Positions 43,190-54,189 of a DNA stretch of 64,000 nt are shown in pieces. Origin of the DNA: Bemisia tabaci (taxonomy: Eukaryota > Arthropoda > Insecta > Hemiptera > Aleyrodidae); assembly GCF_918797505.1 (NCBI RefSeq), contig NC_092802.1, positions 18,435,883 to 18,499,882 of the forward strand, written 5' to 3'. The notes beneath the pieces are model-generated. The model had not been told where the DNA came from, did not search any database, and was given only the letters and a program-made list of their open reading frames with translations. A program made the translations under genes and the position numbers. Numbering within the stretch: the first letter of the stretch is position 1; every line of letters begins with the position of its first letter.

Positions 43190-43742
43190 ACTCACACGCT
43201 GAAAATGGGAGCTGAAAATTGAGGTCACCGATGCGTCGTTGAGTGGTGCCCTGAAAATTTGGCCGCAACACGCAATTTTCTGCAATTGGTGAGATCGGGG
43301 TTAATCAGCAATCAGCCGTCATTTCACCTCTGTTCATAAAATGGCGGCCTGAGTTTCAAAGTTACTCGTAATGTTGTAAAAAGTTGTACATTTGTACAAA
43401 CTCGTAATATTCACTGGAAAAAAACACATTGGATCTAGAGTCCAGACTCTTGGAATAACATTGACAAGAAAGAGGACTCTTGATTCAATCAGATTTAAGC
43501 TTAAATCAAGAAGAAATCCGCTCAAATTAAGAGGCTTGGTTCTTGATTTAAGCTTAAATCTGATTGAATTAAGAGTATTTTTTCTTGTTGATGTTTTTAA
43601 GAGTCTGGACTCTAGATCCAATGTTTTTCCCCAGTGTTTTTGTATTAAGTGAACAATAGCTGGAAATGGGTTTCGAGGCTCAGCATTTTCAACGGCGACA
43701 CCGATGATCCATTTTTATGACTCCATTATCAGCGTGTAAAGC
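43190..43742. mobile_element. Probable MITE split by an E element
   Basis: CACACGCTGAAAATGGGAGC on the left and the complement of CATTATCAGCGTGTAAAG on the right mirror each other, as do CACCGATG blocks. The E element at 43412-43636 sits inside. The ends resemble those of the insert at 17384-17647. Confidence 0.45.
43412..43636. mobile_element. Family E foldback MITE
   Basis: 225 bp with ends CACTGGAAAAAAACACATTG and CAATGTTTTTCCCCAGTG. The arms (AGAGTCCAGACTCTTG, GATTCAATCAGATTTAAGC) are nearly complete mirrors. TT lies on both sides. Confidence 0.85.
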
Positions 43743-43754
43743 AGTGGCTTAAGT

Positions 43755-44123
43755 GGACGTATTTCTACCAAACAGACCTATGTGGAGGTGAGAAATATGG
43801 GGTGTGCTCGTTAGTTCTCTGGCCGTAAGAGTGAATGAGAATAATAAAGCGCCAGTGACGTCAGCGGCGACGATGGAGACTCCGAGCCGCGGATTCGCAT
43901 CTTTAACTCATGAGCCCTGTCCAGAAGGCTCTCTTGCCATGCCCGCGGCTCATGAGTTCCGCATTCAGTTGGCACATAGGTCTGTTTGATAGAATGTAAT
44001 ATCCCGCTTTTCCAATTCTTCAAAAGGAACCACGCCCACTTTTACATTGCTTCTTATGCAGCTTCGACGAGCACACCCCATATTTCTCACCTCCACATAG
44101 GTCTGTTTGGTAGAAATACGTCC
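43755..44123. mobile_element. Family H element with 4-bp TSD, uninterrupted
   Basis: GGACGTATTTCTACCAAACA and the complement of TGTTTGGTAGAAATACGTCC are the ends. AAGT is duplicated at 43751-43754 and 44124-44127. GTGAGAAATATGGGGTGTGC is mirrored on the right. 369 bp. This copy has the site that is filled by G in the element at 38265-39152. Confidence 0.9.
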
Positions 44124-44149
44124 AAGTAGAATTCTGGTTAAATACTAAA

Positions 44150-44487
44150 TAGAATATCCGTGTTTTGAGAGCACGGGCAAGTCGAGAGATGGCGCTTAGT
44201 GGTCGGGCCATAAGAATGAATGGGAATTATAAAGCGCCAGTGACGTCAGCGGCAACGACAAGAGAAACGACGATCGGGAAGGTGGTCTTTAACTCATGGG
44301 CCCCGTCTACAAGGCTCTTGTCACATGCCCACGGCTCATGAGTTAGCGCTGAGTTTCTGTAGATTTAATTGATAATCCCACTCTTCAATTTTCTCAAAAG
44401 GAACTATCCACTTTTAGATTATCCGGCTTCCACGAGCCCACCCCCATCTCTCCACCTCCACATTGTTCCTTTTAGCATAAAAAAGTC
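44150..44487. mobile_element. Diverged family H copy
   Basis: AAAGCGCCAGTGACGTCAGC, CATGCCCACGGCTCATGAGT, TCTCAAAAGGAACTATCCAC and ACATTGTTCC-type blocks align with H. The left end is worn. The right end abuts a G element. Confidence 0.65.
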
Positions 44488-44488
44488 C

Positions 44489-44986
44489 AATGGAGATGTT
44501 GCGCGTTTGAGGAATTTGCAATTTGACTTTTGATTCTTATGTAAAAGTTCGCGAGAAACACGATGGTGCCACTGGTTTTCTCTGAGATCAACTCCCAAGC
44601 TCAAAAAAAGTTCTCAAGTTGAGGCCAAAATGGAGGGGATATCCCACGCTATCCTGAGAGTCCACCTCTACATCAAGACAAACTCTCCATGCAAAGATAG
44701 GGAGACAAGGTTGCCGTGTTTTCAGTTTTAGAGTTCCCAAAATAAAGTGGCAGCCCTGTCAATGTATTTGCTCCCTATCTTTGCATCGAGAGTTTGTCTT
44801 GATGTAGAGATGGACTCTCAGGATAGCGTGGGATATCCCCTCCATTTTGGCCTCAACTTGAGAGCTTTTTTTGAGCTTGGGAGTTGAATGCAGAGAAAAC
44901 CAGTGACACCATCGTGTTCCTCGCGAACTTTTACGTAAAAATCAGTAGTCAAATCGCAAATTCCTCACACATGCAACATCTCCATT
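44489..44986. mobile_element. Family G foldback, full length
   Basis: 498 bp from ATGGAGATGTTGCGCG to CATGCAACATCTCCAT. The long arms mirror AACTCCCAAGCTCAAAAAAA and TGAGAGTCCACCTCTACATC. AT flanks GGAG and CTCC as in the other copies. Confidence 0.85.
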
Positions 44987-44989
44987 AAC

Positions 44990-45457
44990 TGTTTAAAATT
45001 TAAACCGCGAGAATTTATTTCTTACTTGCGAGTTACTATGAAAACTTCCGATATGTTCAGCGTGTTCGGCGTGAAATTTTGAGGAGGGCACCTGTGTTTC
45101 ACAGTTCTGATTCTTAGCTAGTCTTGCGGTCCATTGAGCTCTCCGGCAACAGCGAGGCGAGACCGGGCGTGACTCAGGTCATGGTTAACGCGGCAGTCTC
45201 CGCGCGAGAACACTTTATTTTAAACGCTTAGCGGCCGCGATATGGGGGCGGCAGGTACCTTAATTCGAGTCTGGGGATCCGCGCCCCTCCCGCGATACGG
45301 ATAGGGCCAGTATGAAATTTTAGAGAATGGATCTACCTCTGCCTCCAGATCGCGCCGACCGTCTATGCAACCCTAATGCATCGCGCCCTCCGTCTAAGTT
45401 CAACCCAGCGTCGATGTGGATGAACTGTGTTGCCGCGCTAAATGTATCAAGGAACTG
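44990..45457. other. CpG-richer spacer, no gene seen
   Basis: 45120-45430 is moderately CpG-rich (GCGCCCCTCCCGCGATACGG). The 69-70-codon frames on the two strands have no domains. Confidence 0.3.
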
Positions 45458-45872
45458 CACTGAAAAAATATTCTCGGCGTTTTTACCACGGTCCGTTGGT
45501 ACCTTTATCATCTCACTTTTTTTTACCAATTATTGCTAATTTTACCAAGACAGACTGGTAAGCTTACCTAAAAACCGGTATTTTTACTGTTTTTTTCAGG
45601 TAAGAATACCACTTTTATTGGTAATCAATTCCCGGTAACTTTGCCATTTAATCTCGGTAATTCTACCACAGTCGATAAAAAATATTGGCGTTTTTACCAA
45701 GGTCCAGTAAAAGTACCGAGGAAGTTCAATAATTTTACCGAGATTTCTCAGTAAAATTACCAATTCCATAAATGGTAATTTTACCAAGAAAAAACTGGGA
45801 TCAAATAGAACCCTGAATTCTCGGTAATTTTACCCTTTTCTTAGTAAATACACCGAGATTTTTTTTTTCAGT
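45458..45872. mobile_element. Family F element, 415 bp
   Basis: It starts CACTGAAAAAATATTCTCGG and ends GAGATTTTTTTTTTCAGT. Same length and almost the same sequence as 41796-42210. No long flanking repeat is visible here, unlike the first copy. Confidence 0.85.
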
Positions 45873-45941
45873 AAGGAGTATCTCTATTGAAAAAGATTGA
45901 GGAACAACTTAATCAGCCAAAACACACAGTAAAATAACAAC

Positions 45942-46125
45942 ATATCGCCTGCGTATGCGTAAGTCCGCAATCACATATCTCGTTTGCGATGTCTGAAAAT
46001 CTCCGCCTCTATGCTATTTTTTTAAAGGAGAGCAAATTGACATCATTCCTTGAAGTTTATGCAGAATTTTCTTCGCACGGGGAAGAAAAATCCCGGCGGT
46101 TTTAAAGAATTGCCGTTGTGTAGGG
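45942..46125. mobile_element. Family L fragment
   Basis: CCGCAATCACATATCTCGTT, GTCTGAAAATCTCCGCCTCT and AAAGGAGAGCAAATTGACAT match the right half of L at 61060-61217 in reverse. Both copies leave open a matching ~36-codon minus/plus frame (TQRQFFKT, then SICSPLKK), but the differences are mostly amino-acid changing. Confidence 0.7.
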
Positions 46126-46432
46126 ATTTGCAGTTGTGGAAGGTGGGTGAGTAGTGGATGAAAGTAAACGGTTTCACCAGAAACCTCGAAAAGCAACCAA
46201 TTTTTCCAAAATGTCGGTGTTCGAAAACAACAACAACCTGAGTCAATGGTGATGACGTAATGAGTAAAAAGTGCACATATTTTTGTATATTTGAATATAA
46301 TTCGCACGAAAGTTTATATCATGGATCAAGTCGTGTTGCATCGGCCAATTGGCGGGCTTTTTTAGACCTGATCGAGGATTTAACTCGTTTTCCTCAGGAT
46401 TTTGTTGAAGATAAGATACCCGATTCTGATTT

Positions 46433-46945
46433 GGTCCAAATTTCAACGGTGATACAACAATCATCCATTCAAAAAGTGAACCGAATCCTGTCGCAAAAAT
46501 CCACCTTTTGGTCCAAATTCCAACGGCGATACAACAATCATCTATCCAAAAAATTAACCAAATCCAGTCGTAAAAATTCGTCTTTCGGTCCAAATTCCAA
46601 CGGTGATCCAACTATCATCAATCCGAATAATTAACCGGATCCAAATTGTGAAAATTCGTATTTTCGTCCAAATTCCAACGGTGATACAACAATCATCCAT
46701 CCAAAAAATTGACCTAATCCAGTCGCAAAAATTCGCCTTTTGGTCCAAATTTCAAAGGTGATACAACTGCCATCCATAAAAAAAATTAACCTAATCCAGT
46801 CGCAAAAATTCGTCTTTTGGTCCAAATTTCAACGGCGATACAACAATCATCTATCCAAAAAATTAACCAAATCCAGTCGTAAAAATTCGTCTTTTGGTCC
46901 GAATTCCAACAGTGATCCAACTATCATCTATCCAAATAATTAACC
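46433..46945. repeat. 77-bp minisatellite with a 309-bp higher-order repeat
   Basis: GGTCCAAAT-type starts occur at 46433, 46510, 46587, 46665, 46742, 46819 and 46896. Units two-three and six-seven are nearly identical pairs separated by 309 bp, while neighbouring units differ more. The 124-codon frame at 46260-46634 arises because three units (231 bp) keep frame; it is not a gene. Confidence 0.9.
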
Positions 46946-46949
46946 AGAG

Positions 46950-47206
46950 CTCCGTTTTTCCGCCATGAACACGTCAATATGTCTATCGACAAGGAAGCGG
47001 AGCAGGTTGTCTATCGAAAGCTACACCGCGCGGCAACAGGGTGGCGGGGGAGGGGGGGAGGAGCGGGGTCAGCTTTTAAGCGCAATATCTTGGCGGATGC
47101 TACAGGCGGTGGCGGGGGCTCCCCCGGTTAAAAGTTGGCACACCTGAGCATTGATCCCGAGCGCAGAATGACGTCATTAACCCGCCCGACTGCCCCGGCT
47201 CCGCGC
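46950..47206. other. GC-rich patch before a D element
   Basis: GGTGGCGGGGGAGGGGGGGA near 47040 and CCGGCTCCGCGCCACCGCC near 47195. No coding evidence. Confidence 0.3.
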
Positions 47207-47214
47207 CACCGCCG

Positions 47215-47439
47215 CACAGTGGATCCAGTCAACGGGAGAGGTCGGACAAAATTTCGAAACTTCAAACGCTTAGAACTCCGCTCATACAAAACTTTGAGGT
47301 TTTAAAAATGGTTTCGTTGGTTTTATCATGGAATTTACTTCCGGATGCATCTCTTGCAATTCAAAATACGACGAAAATAAACATCAAATCTAGTCGAACA
47401 TTTCATGTCCGACCTTTCTAATTGACTCGATCCACTGTG
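47215..47439. mobile_element. Family D hAT-type MITE with perfect 8-bp TSD
   Basis: 225 bp. Ends are CACAGTGGATCCAGTCAACG and TTGACTCGATCCACTGTG. CACCGCCG is duplicated at 47207-47214 and 47440-47447. This copy defines the family boundaries used for the copies at 2496, 61245 and 62990. Confidence 0.9.
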
Positions 47440-47449
47440 CACCGCCGCA

Positions 47450-47864
47450 TCCCTACGTGTTTCGCTGCCCTCGCCGCCACCCTTTCGCCCGAACCGGATG
47501 TTTCGGTGGTCTCTCCTCCTCCTCCTCCCCCCCCCCCCCCCGACCGGGGTGAAATCAACGCGTTAGAGCAAACCGAAAGCATTAGCGTCGGGAGAAAAAT
47601 CAACCGTTTGTTTTATATTTATTGTGAGATTGTTTCTTCCTGTTCATTAGAGACTGATCCCCTCGAGTCTGGCCTTCGGATTTAATGTTTTAATGGCGAT
47701 GAGCCGCTTTGTAGCAGTACTTAGCCGTACACTAGAAAAATAAAACTTCGGCCGTGGAAGCCGTACTTACGGGTTATATAGACATACTGTCCTTGTTCCG
47801 TGCTCAGAGGCCGAAAGTTCCGGGCGTAGCACCAGGTGATGAGGGTTCAAAATGATATCAAGCA
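47450..47864. other. CpG-rich then AT-rich spacer
   Basis: 47445-47560 contains CCTCGCCGCCACCCTTTCGC and a C14 run with nearby CCT repeats. The frames on both strands are low-complexity. No gene was identified. Confidence 0.35.
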
Positions 47865-48108
47865 CACTCGAAAAAAAAAAAAAAAACACATTGGATCCAG
47901 AGTCCAGACTCTTGAACACATTGACAAGAAAAAATACTCTTGATTCAATCAGATCTAAGCTTAAATCAAAAGGAAATCCGCTCAAATTAAGAGGCTGGGT
48001 TCTTGATTTAAGCTTAAATCCGAATGAATCAAGAGTATTTTTTCTTGTCGATGTTTTTAAGAGTCTGGACTCTAGATCCAACGTGTTTTTTTGTTTTTTT
48101 TTCCAGTG
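47865..48108. mobile_element. Family E foldback MITE
   Basis: 244 bp, lengthened by homopolymer runs at both ends. ACACATTGGATCCAGAGTCC and AAAATACTCTTGATTCAATC are mirrored. Its final CAGTG coincides with the first bases of the adjoining B element. Confidence 0.85.
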
Positions 48109-48262
48109 CGACGTCATGCCGCTTATCTGTATTTCCTCATTTGAAGCTATAGTAAATAATCGATTATGAGGGTGTTTGTTTCGAACACTCCGTCAATCGA
48201 TCCTTTTCTATGGGTTTAAAAGGCAGATCAATCGATATATCGCAAAGCACGCCACGCCACCG
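48104..48262. mobile_element. Family B element abutting E
   Basis: ATTTCCTCATTTGAAGCTAT, GGGTGTTTGTTTCGAACACT and ATCGATATATCGCAAAGCAC are family B; the right end is GCACGCCACGCCAC. The left end CAGTGCGACGTCATGC is mutated and shares CAGTG with E. Confidence 0.75.
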
Positions 48263-48410
48263 TCCTAGTTGTGCATGGATGCTTCTATGTCAGAAAAATG
48301 TGTTCCTCGCTGCAAAATGTAGTCAAATTTAAAAAAAAGCTTTAAAATAAATTTTAATAAAATGTATACGATTCATGGACAATGATCGGTTTCAGATAAA
48401 TCGAGGAATT

Positions 48411-48648
48411 GGGTGCAGAAAGGGCATTTCTTGGTTGCGGTGTCTTCACTGCTAATTTATTTATATTTCAGGGAGGAAGCTATTCCGTGAATTTTCTGAA
48501 AGTCGGTTTCAGCATCGTAAGTAAAATCATGAAGAACATTCAGTACTTAAAAGTTTTGACGAATTCCATTCAGTTGCTTGTTTTGTAATAGTGGAAAGTT
48601 AGAGAAGATTCTAGGACTCCGCAACCAAGAAATGCCCTTTCTGCTCCC
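48411..48648. mobile_element. MITE with ~32-bp ends
   Basis: The left end is GGGTGCAGAAAGGGCATTTC followed by TTGGTTGCGG. The right end is its complement, GCAACCAAGAAATGCCCTTT then CTGCTCCC. 238 bp, no coding capacity. No TSD identified. Confidence 0.8.
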
Positions 48649-48649
48649 A

Positions 48650-49204
48650 GCGTTTCAATAATTGTGAAAAGGCCTCCGCACAAAAAATAAAAAATTAAAA
48701 AAAAAAAAAAAAATATTTTTGGACGTAAAACAAAGGAATGACCTCTACGATTTGTACAGAGACAATTTTGTCCTTGGATCGAAGAAACACCATACTCGTT
48801 TGGGTGAAAGTAAAGTGTTTTTTGTGTAATTTTAGTTGGTAAAATTAAGCATGAACTTCATATTGGGATTCTATTGGTAAATATTTTTGAAAAAATACCA
48901 AAGTCAAACCATTTTGACGAATTTTGACTTTGTCAGGAATTCTCCGAATCGGTCAGCACAGCAGTTAAAAATGTAATAAAATTATTCAATGTTGGTTTTC
49001 ATAAACATTTCTCTTCAGAAATACATTCTGAAATTCACCCAAGGTGAGATCGAGGATAATATTCTGAGTACGTTCAAAAAGTTCAGTGCTCATCAAAAAA
49101 AAACCAAAATCCTTCGTAGTATCGGTTCTTCGGCCAAGGCCCAGCGGTGCTCTGTTATCTTCCTTACATCGTAAAAGTTTCATTCGGAAAGTTAACATTC
49201 AAAT
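48650..49204. other. No gene seen; A-rich run
   Basis: 48685-48715 is an A-rich homopolymer tract. The rest is AT-rich with short frames only. Confidence 0.4.
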
Positions 49205-49382
49205 CCGCCGGATGCCAATTGATGAACAAACAGTTGAGTAAATTATTTTAGCAATACTAACCGAATCTGTAAAAACTCAACTGGTGAAGTGCTTACAGTT
49301 GCCGACATTAATTTGTCATCACTAGGCGAATTCTAATTGATTTTTTGCTCAACAATTTGTTCATCAATTATGATTCGGCGAA
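49205..49382. mobile_element. Short inverted-repeat element
   Basis: CCGCCGGATGCCAATTGATG, then AACAAACAGTTGAG on the left, is mirrored by CTCAACAATTTGTTCATCAA then TTATGATTCGGCG on the right. About 178 bp. Confidence 0.6.
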
Positions 49383-49583
49383 TTATAGCGTTGACCTACG
49401 ACTTTAACCTTCAATCGCTCTACCTATAAAATTGCTTTGATAGTCAGTGCGGGGTCTGTAAAATGTATCGTCTCTTGTTGTCGTTGTCGCCTTGCGCAGA
49501 AATTGTAAAGTAAACAAGGGACGCTCTGAATTATTATTTTTTTTTATTGTTAAAAAAAAATTGATTGATATTGATTCGTCATT

Positions 49584-49960
49584 GTTTCTAGCGTGGTCAA
49601 ACTAGCGTGCGATATATTACATCGATTGTGTGAAAAATCTCTACAGATTTTGAATTTTCAGCCCAAAAAAAGGACGCAAGCACCTGCGCATGAGACTAAA
49701 GAGTCGTTCGAAACCAAAAAATTGGCGAAATCTAGAGAAATGAAAGCAGAAACCTGTTCAGGGAAAAACCTCGCATTCGATATAGAAATCGAGATCAGAA
49801 TTTTGCTTTCATTTCTCAAGATTCTGCCAATTTTTGGGTTTAGATTGATTCTCAAGGCTCATGCGCAGGGGCTCTTATTGGGCTAAAGATTCAAAATCTG
49901 CCGAGATTTTTCACATTATCGATTCGATATATTGCATGCCAGTTTAACCGTGCCAGAAAC
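49584..49960. mobile_element. MITE, 377 bp
   Basis: GTTTCTAGCGTGGTCAAACT and GTGTGAAAAATCTCTACAGA on the left are mirrored by TGCCAGTTTAACCGTGCCAG and CTGCCGAGATTTTTCACA. Inner segments (GCACCTGCGCATGAGACT, CAGGGGC) also pair. The 97-codon frame inside has no domain. Confidence 0.8.
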
Positions 49961-49964
49961 CTTA

Positions 49965-51105
49965 CCGACTCACCTATACTTATAGCAAAAGGTTAACTTT
50001 GGTATTTTTTTGTTTCTATCCCTGAAACGAAACAGAGTATAAGTTTCACCATTGAAACACAGCGTTCCAAACACTAAACCGATCTTCGGAACTTCGGCCC
50101 ACAAACGAGGAAACTCGACACAGAAACCCCCTTGTAGGAGGGCAGAGAACGGAGGGAGAAGGGGGACGGGGGGAGGAGTGAAGTCGAGGGGGAACCCAAC
50201 GAGGAGGCAGGTATCAAGATCCGGCAATTTCTCGACGGATTAAACACGAATTGTAAAATTATTGAAAGAGCGAGTCACTTATCCGACGGGACGGAAGATC
50301 GCAAGATGAGCCCGTGTCATCAACATCGTACCGGCTTTTACGACTCACTGCAAGCTCCGTGGGGGACGGGGGGGGGGGGGTGAGAAGGGGGTAGGGGGAA
50401 GATCCATTGCTAGCTCTGAAGCCCTCGTTTTCTTAACTCTGTTCTAAAAGGGACGGCAGCTGTGTGGTGGGGCTTCGAAAAGGGATTTTAGAGTTCGGCT
50501 CTGTCTAAACTAATTTCTTGATTGTCGCAAGCAGACGGGTGGAGGAGGGAGGGGTGTTCGTCCATTACTGGGTTTGAAGTGTTTCGTACCCGGCAGATAC
50601 GAGGCGAGAGACGGTACCGTGGGTGTTAAATCTCGTTCCTATGATATTTCTGACAATTCAAATTTTCTTCTTTTGTGACACATGTCGTAGAATCGAATAG
50701 AGTTTAAATACACTTTATTTCACCCTTTTCAGGCAAAGGCGACTAAAAATCCTCCGTTCACAAAGCAACACCAATAGTGGTTACGGCACACCGTGGGAGT
50801 CACCTTTAAGTTTCGGCCTTGCTGCATTGGACAATACAAAACATTCGACTATTTTAACTTCATGAATATGCGTGAGGTATTCTGAGAAATATGAGGGCAT
50901 TTCATAAAACGGTTCGTGCCTCTGAAAGTTATTTTTTGCCAACTAGGTGTTGGTCGTTGGTGCTGTCTTGAAATCAGCACGTTGCTCAATGCTCATCAGG
51001 AAGTTTGAAGATAGGCTGGTTGGATGATTGCAGACGCTAGCAGCCCGCCTAGCACGATGCAGACTACGATGCTGTCCGGTTTGTAGATACGGTTTATCTA
51101 CATCA
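49965..51105. other. No recognised gene; GC- and G-rich patches
   Basis: 50090-50420 is GC-rich with poly-G runs (GGGGGACGGGGGGGGGGGGT). ACGATGCTGTCCGGTTTGTA lies near 51067. No repeat member or coding domain was recognised. Confidence 0.35.
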
Positions 51106-51239
51106 TAGTCCAGTACCACATGTGCATCCGTGTGCAGTTTCGTGGGTAAAATTGTTGTGATATGTCATTCTCTTCTTTAGGATGTCTAGAATCAGAATTT
51201 CGATGGTGTCAAGTTCAAAAATTGAACCGACGCCCAGAA

Positions 51240-51760
51240 TTCAAGATGGCGTCCAAGATGGCCGCCGCCATGGTGAAAGTTTTAAATTTTGCGGATAGCG
51301 TCGAGTCAGATGTCGATTCCTATGTAAAATGACACGAGGAATCCGAATATCACATTTAAAAACACCCCCGACCCAAAGGAGGGCTCCAAATCCAAGATGG
51401 CGGCCAAAAATACCACTCAGGGGTACTAGTTTGCCTATACGGGTCCAAGTGCATAGTGAGGTATCAATTATTAGGTTTTCGGGGTCGTAGAGTCCGAAAA
51501 TGAGGTCCATTTTTCGCTGCGGCCCTCCAGAGACCCTAAAATCAAATATGGCGCCCAAAATGGCCACCGGTTTTACGGCTGAAACACCAATTTAGCGCAG
51601 CTATGATAAGCAATACGTTCAAAATTTAGTTTTGTGGGGCAAAGAGTTCGAATAGGAGATCAAATGTTTATTCCTACAAAAAATTAAGCCTCCGAATCGA
51701 AAATGGCTACCGACATGGTTGCCAGTTAGAGGCGCAGGCCGGTAAATGACTATTGATATT
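51240..51760. repeat. ~152-bp internal repeats with AAGATGGCGGCC-like motif, left arm
   Basis: AAGATGGCGTCCAAGATGGC, AAGATGGCGGCC, ATATGGCGCCCAAAATGGCC and AAATGGCTACCGACATGG start near 51244, 51393, 51546 and 51701. The spacing is close to 152 bp. The mirror series lies in the right arm near 54560-55075. The motif resembles the YY1 site core, but that is only a likeness. Confidence 0.65.
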
Positions 51761-52621
51761 AAGGGGATTTGCCAAAGGAGCTAGGGGTTTCGATAAGGGC
51801 CGTTTTTTCGGCCCATACCCTGAAATTCTTCAATTTTACGATTTTTTTTGCTTCTTGGGAGTCTAAATTTTACGGAATGTGTCATGCTTTTGTCATTTTC
51901 GGCCTATTTAGGGGTCTAATGCTGGCCTAAACATGAGTCTGAAGGCTAATTTTTGCGGAAAATTCGGGTCTCTTGGCATTCGACGCGCTGCGCCCGCTGT
52001 TTCATAACGATCAAATATCATCGGAGGAGCAAATTTTCCTTCAAGTATGTTCATTGAGGGTGTAAGATATAGTCACTCTGGCCAACTTTCGTCGATGGCA
52101 ACCCTTGCGCTCAGTGTTCGAAACTCACAGGCGCCAACGCGCCAAATGCGCCTAAAACATCGGTCATTGCTCCTAAAAAAGAAGGCTCTGCGCCAACGTG
52201 GCCCTTAAAAATTGCCCCTTTAAAATCTGAATTTTCATATTAGGTGATCATTCGAAATTTTCAGCATTACAGTTAGTGAGAGCTTTTTCTATTCTTCACG
52301 ATTTCATCCTTAGTGCTTTTGTCTTCACCAAGTCACAGCTACCTACTAGTTCTGTTACGAAAACATCTAAATTTGCGTCTAATTTTTCACTAAATATGCC
52401 GTAATATATAGGCAAAAAGTCAATCTGGCCCCTAAAAAATCTTAAATGGCGCCTAACATTCAGGCTTGATGCGCCCCATGGCTTCTAAAACTCAAAGGTG
52501 AGTTTGGAACACTGCTTGCGCTCATAGTGAAAACGAAATTTTTAGACTTTACTTGTTTTTCATCATTATTTAGATGGCGTCTGATTAGATCACAAATCTT
52601 AAAAATGTGTAATCTTATTAG

Positions 52622-52898
52622 GCGCAGTTCGAGGCTTTCATAGCGCAAATTTATCATAAAATGCAGAAAAATGACGCATTCGTACCTTTAACACAACATA
52701 CTTTCGAATTGTTGCATTTAACAAATCTGAAATTTGTTTGAAATTTTAACTCTGTTTGGACGCATTTCGAGGCTACCGTAACACAGATCTTCATGAATTT
52801 CCGCAGAAAAACTTTTTTTTTACCTTAACACGAAATACTTTCGAATTGTTGCAATCAACAAATCTGGAAATTGTTTGAAATTTAAACTCTATTTAGAC
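52622..52898. repeat. Two ~138-bp tandem repeats in the element middle
   Basis: CGCA(G/T)TTCGAGGCT begins at 52622 and 52760. Both units contain ACTTTCGAATTGTTGCA, ACAAATCTG and TTGTTTGAAAT. About 75% similar by eye. Confidence 0.75.
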
Positions 52899-52919
52899 GC
52901 ATTTTTTGACGAAAATTTT

Positions 52920-54189
52920 ATAAAATACTAATCAAATGAACACTGTGGTTTCATTTAAGACTCTACATCAAAAGAGATAAATATCTTCGAAGGCCTCAAA
53001 CTTTTTCTTTTCTCGTCTTTCCTCATCATCTTCTGTCTCCTCTTTCCTTCACTCTTTCCCCCTGTTTTTTGCTTTCGGCGGGGGGGGGGGGGGGGGCTTG
53101 AGCCCCGTACCTGAAAGTGACATAGATTCCTGTGGGCATGTCCGGGTGGTATTACCAACGGCGGTGGACGGTAGAGTCGTGGACTGCCCAGCGCATATTG
53201 CATCTGTCATCTAGTACCTCGCTCATTACAGATATGAGGCTGAACTAGAAAAACTAAGCGTTTGCTAGATGAATACGCGTCATTTCTCCAAAATTCTACA
53301 ATGGTAGCTCCAAATGAGTTGTCTGATGGGAGGAACCTGATGAGGAGGCAACAGATGAGGAAGCGGTAAGGAGGCTAGGCAGGAGTGAACCGGGAAAACC
53401 AGAGTTTCCAATTATTTTTGGGAAGTAGAATTCTGATCGATCGCAGGCAATAAAAGTGACGGAGGGCAGGGCATGTCAGGGTGGGTAAAAAATCAGCATT
53501 GAGAACTCGTGATTCTGACACATGGCTTACTTTTTATTCGGATCCCAGATCACGGTCAATGTTTCAAAGTTGCATCTTCGTGCGTAAATATCACGTCAAA
53601 AATTCGTAAGATAATGGGTCGCCTGCAAGCCCAAGATCATAAAAAAAAACTTTACCTGCAAAAAATATGATCTATTTGCATCCCTGAATACAGTAATTTG
53701 AGTCCTACGTATTTATTTAATGCGCATAATGCGAAATAATGGCTCAAATCTTGGGCCAACTCGGAATAATTTTCTCGATTTTTACCGATGATATGTGGCA
53801 ATGCCGCGCCGCGATGGGAGTCTCTTTAGATAAATACATGTAATGAACAAAATAATAATAGATAAATGCATGTGCATATTCACTAGTCATGTGATCGTTA
53901 CGTATGAAAAATCAAGGGTTTTGAACTTTGCTGAATGAGCTCGACGAAGAACAGCCTCCAAATACTGAAATAATCACAAATAGTTTTCTGTGATTTTAGG
54001 CAACAAAATATGGCAACACCGGCTTTTTCTTTGGAGGAGGGGGGGGGGGCTTTTAATTCTATAAAGTTTTTTGGAGGGCTACGTACAATTTCCGCCAAGG
54101 AATCTATTTCTGGTTTAAGATGAGTAGCCCTTTTTTATGCCATTTTAATAATAATGATGAAAAACAGGAAAATTCTAAAAAGTTCGTTT
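52920..54189. other. Rest of the element middle, no gene seen
   Basis: It contains a G17 run at 53080-53096 and another G run at about 54040. GGCAACACCGGCTTTTTC at 54010 resembles a family C end. No transposase or other domain appears in frames of up to 82 codons. Confidence 0.5.

Noticed and set aside
46260..46634. 124-codon frame with repeated peptide
   Set aside because: It is produced by the 77-bp minisatellite; the frame shifts each unit and returns every three units.
51241..51567. 108-codon frame conserved exactly in both arms of the large element
   Set aside because: Both copies are equal because the arms are near-identical DNA, so protein identity is not evidence of selection. No domain is recognised.
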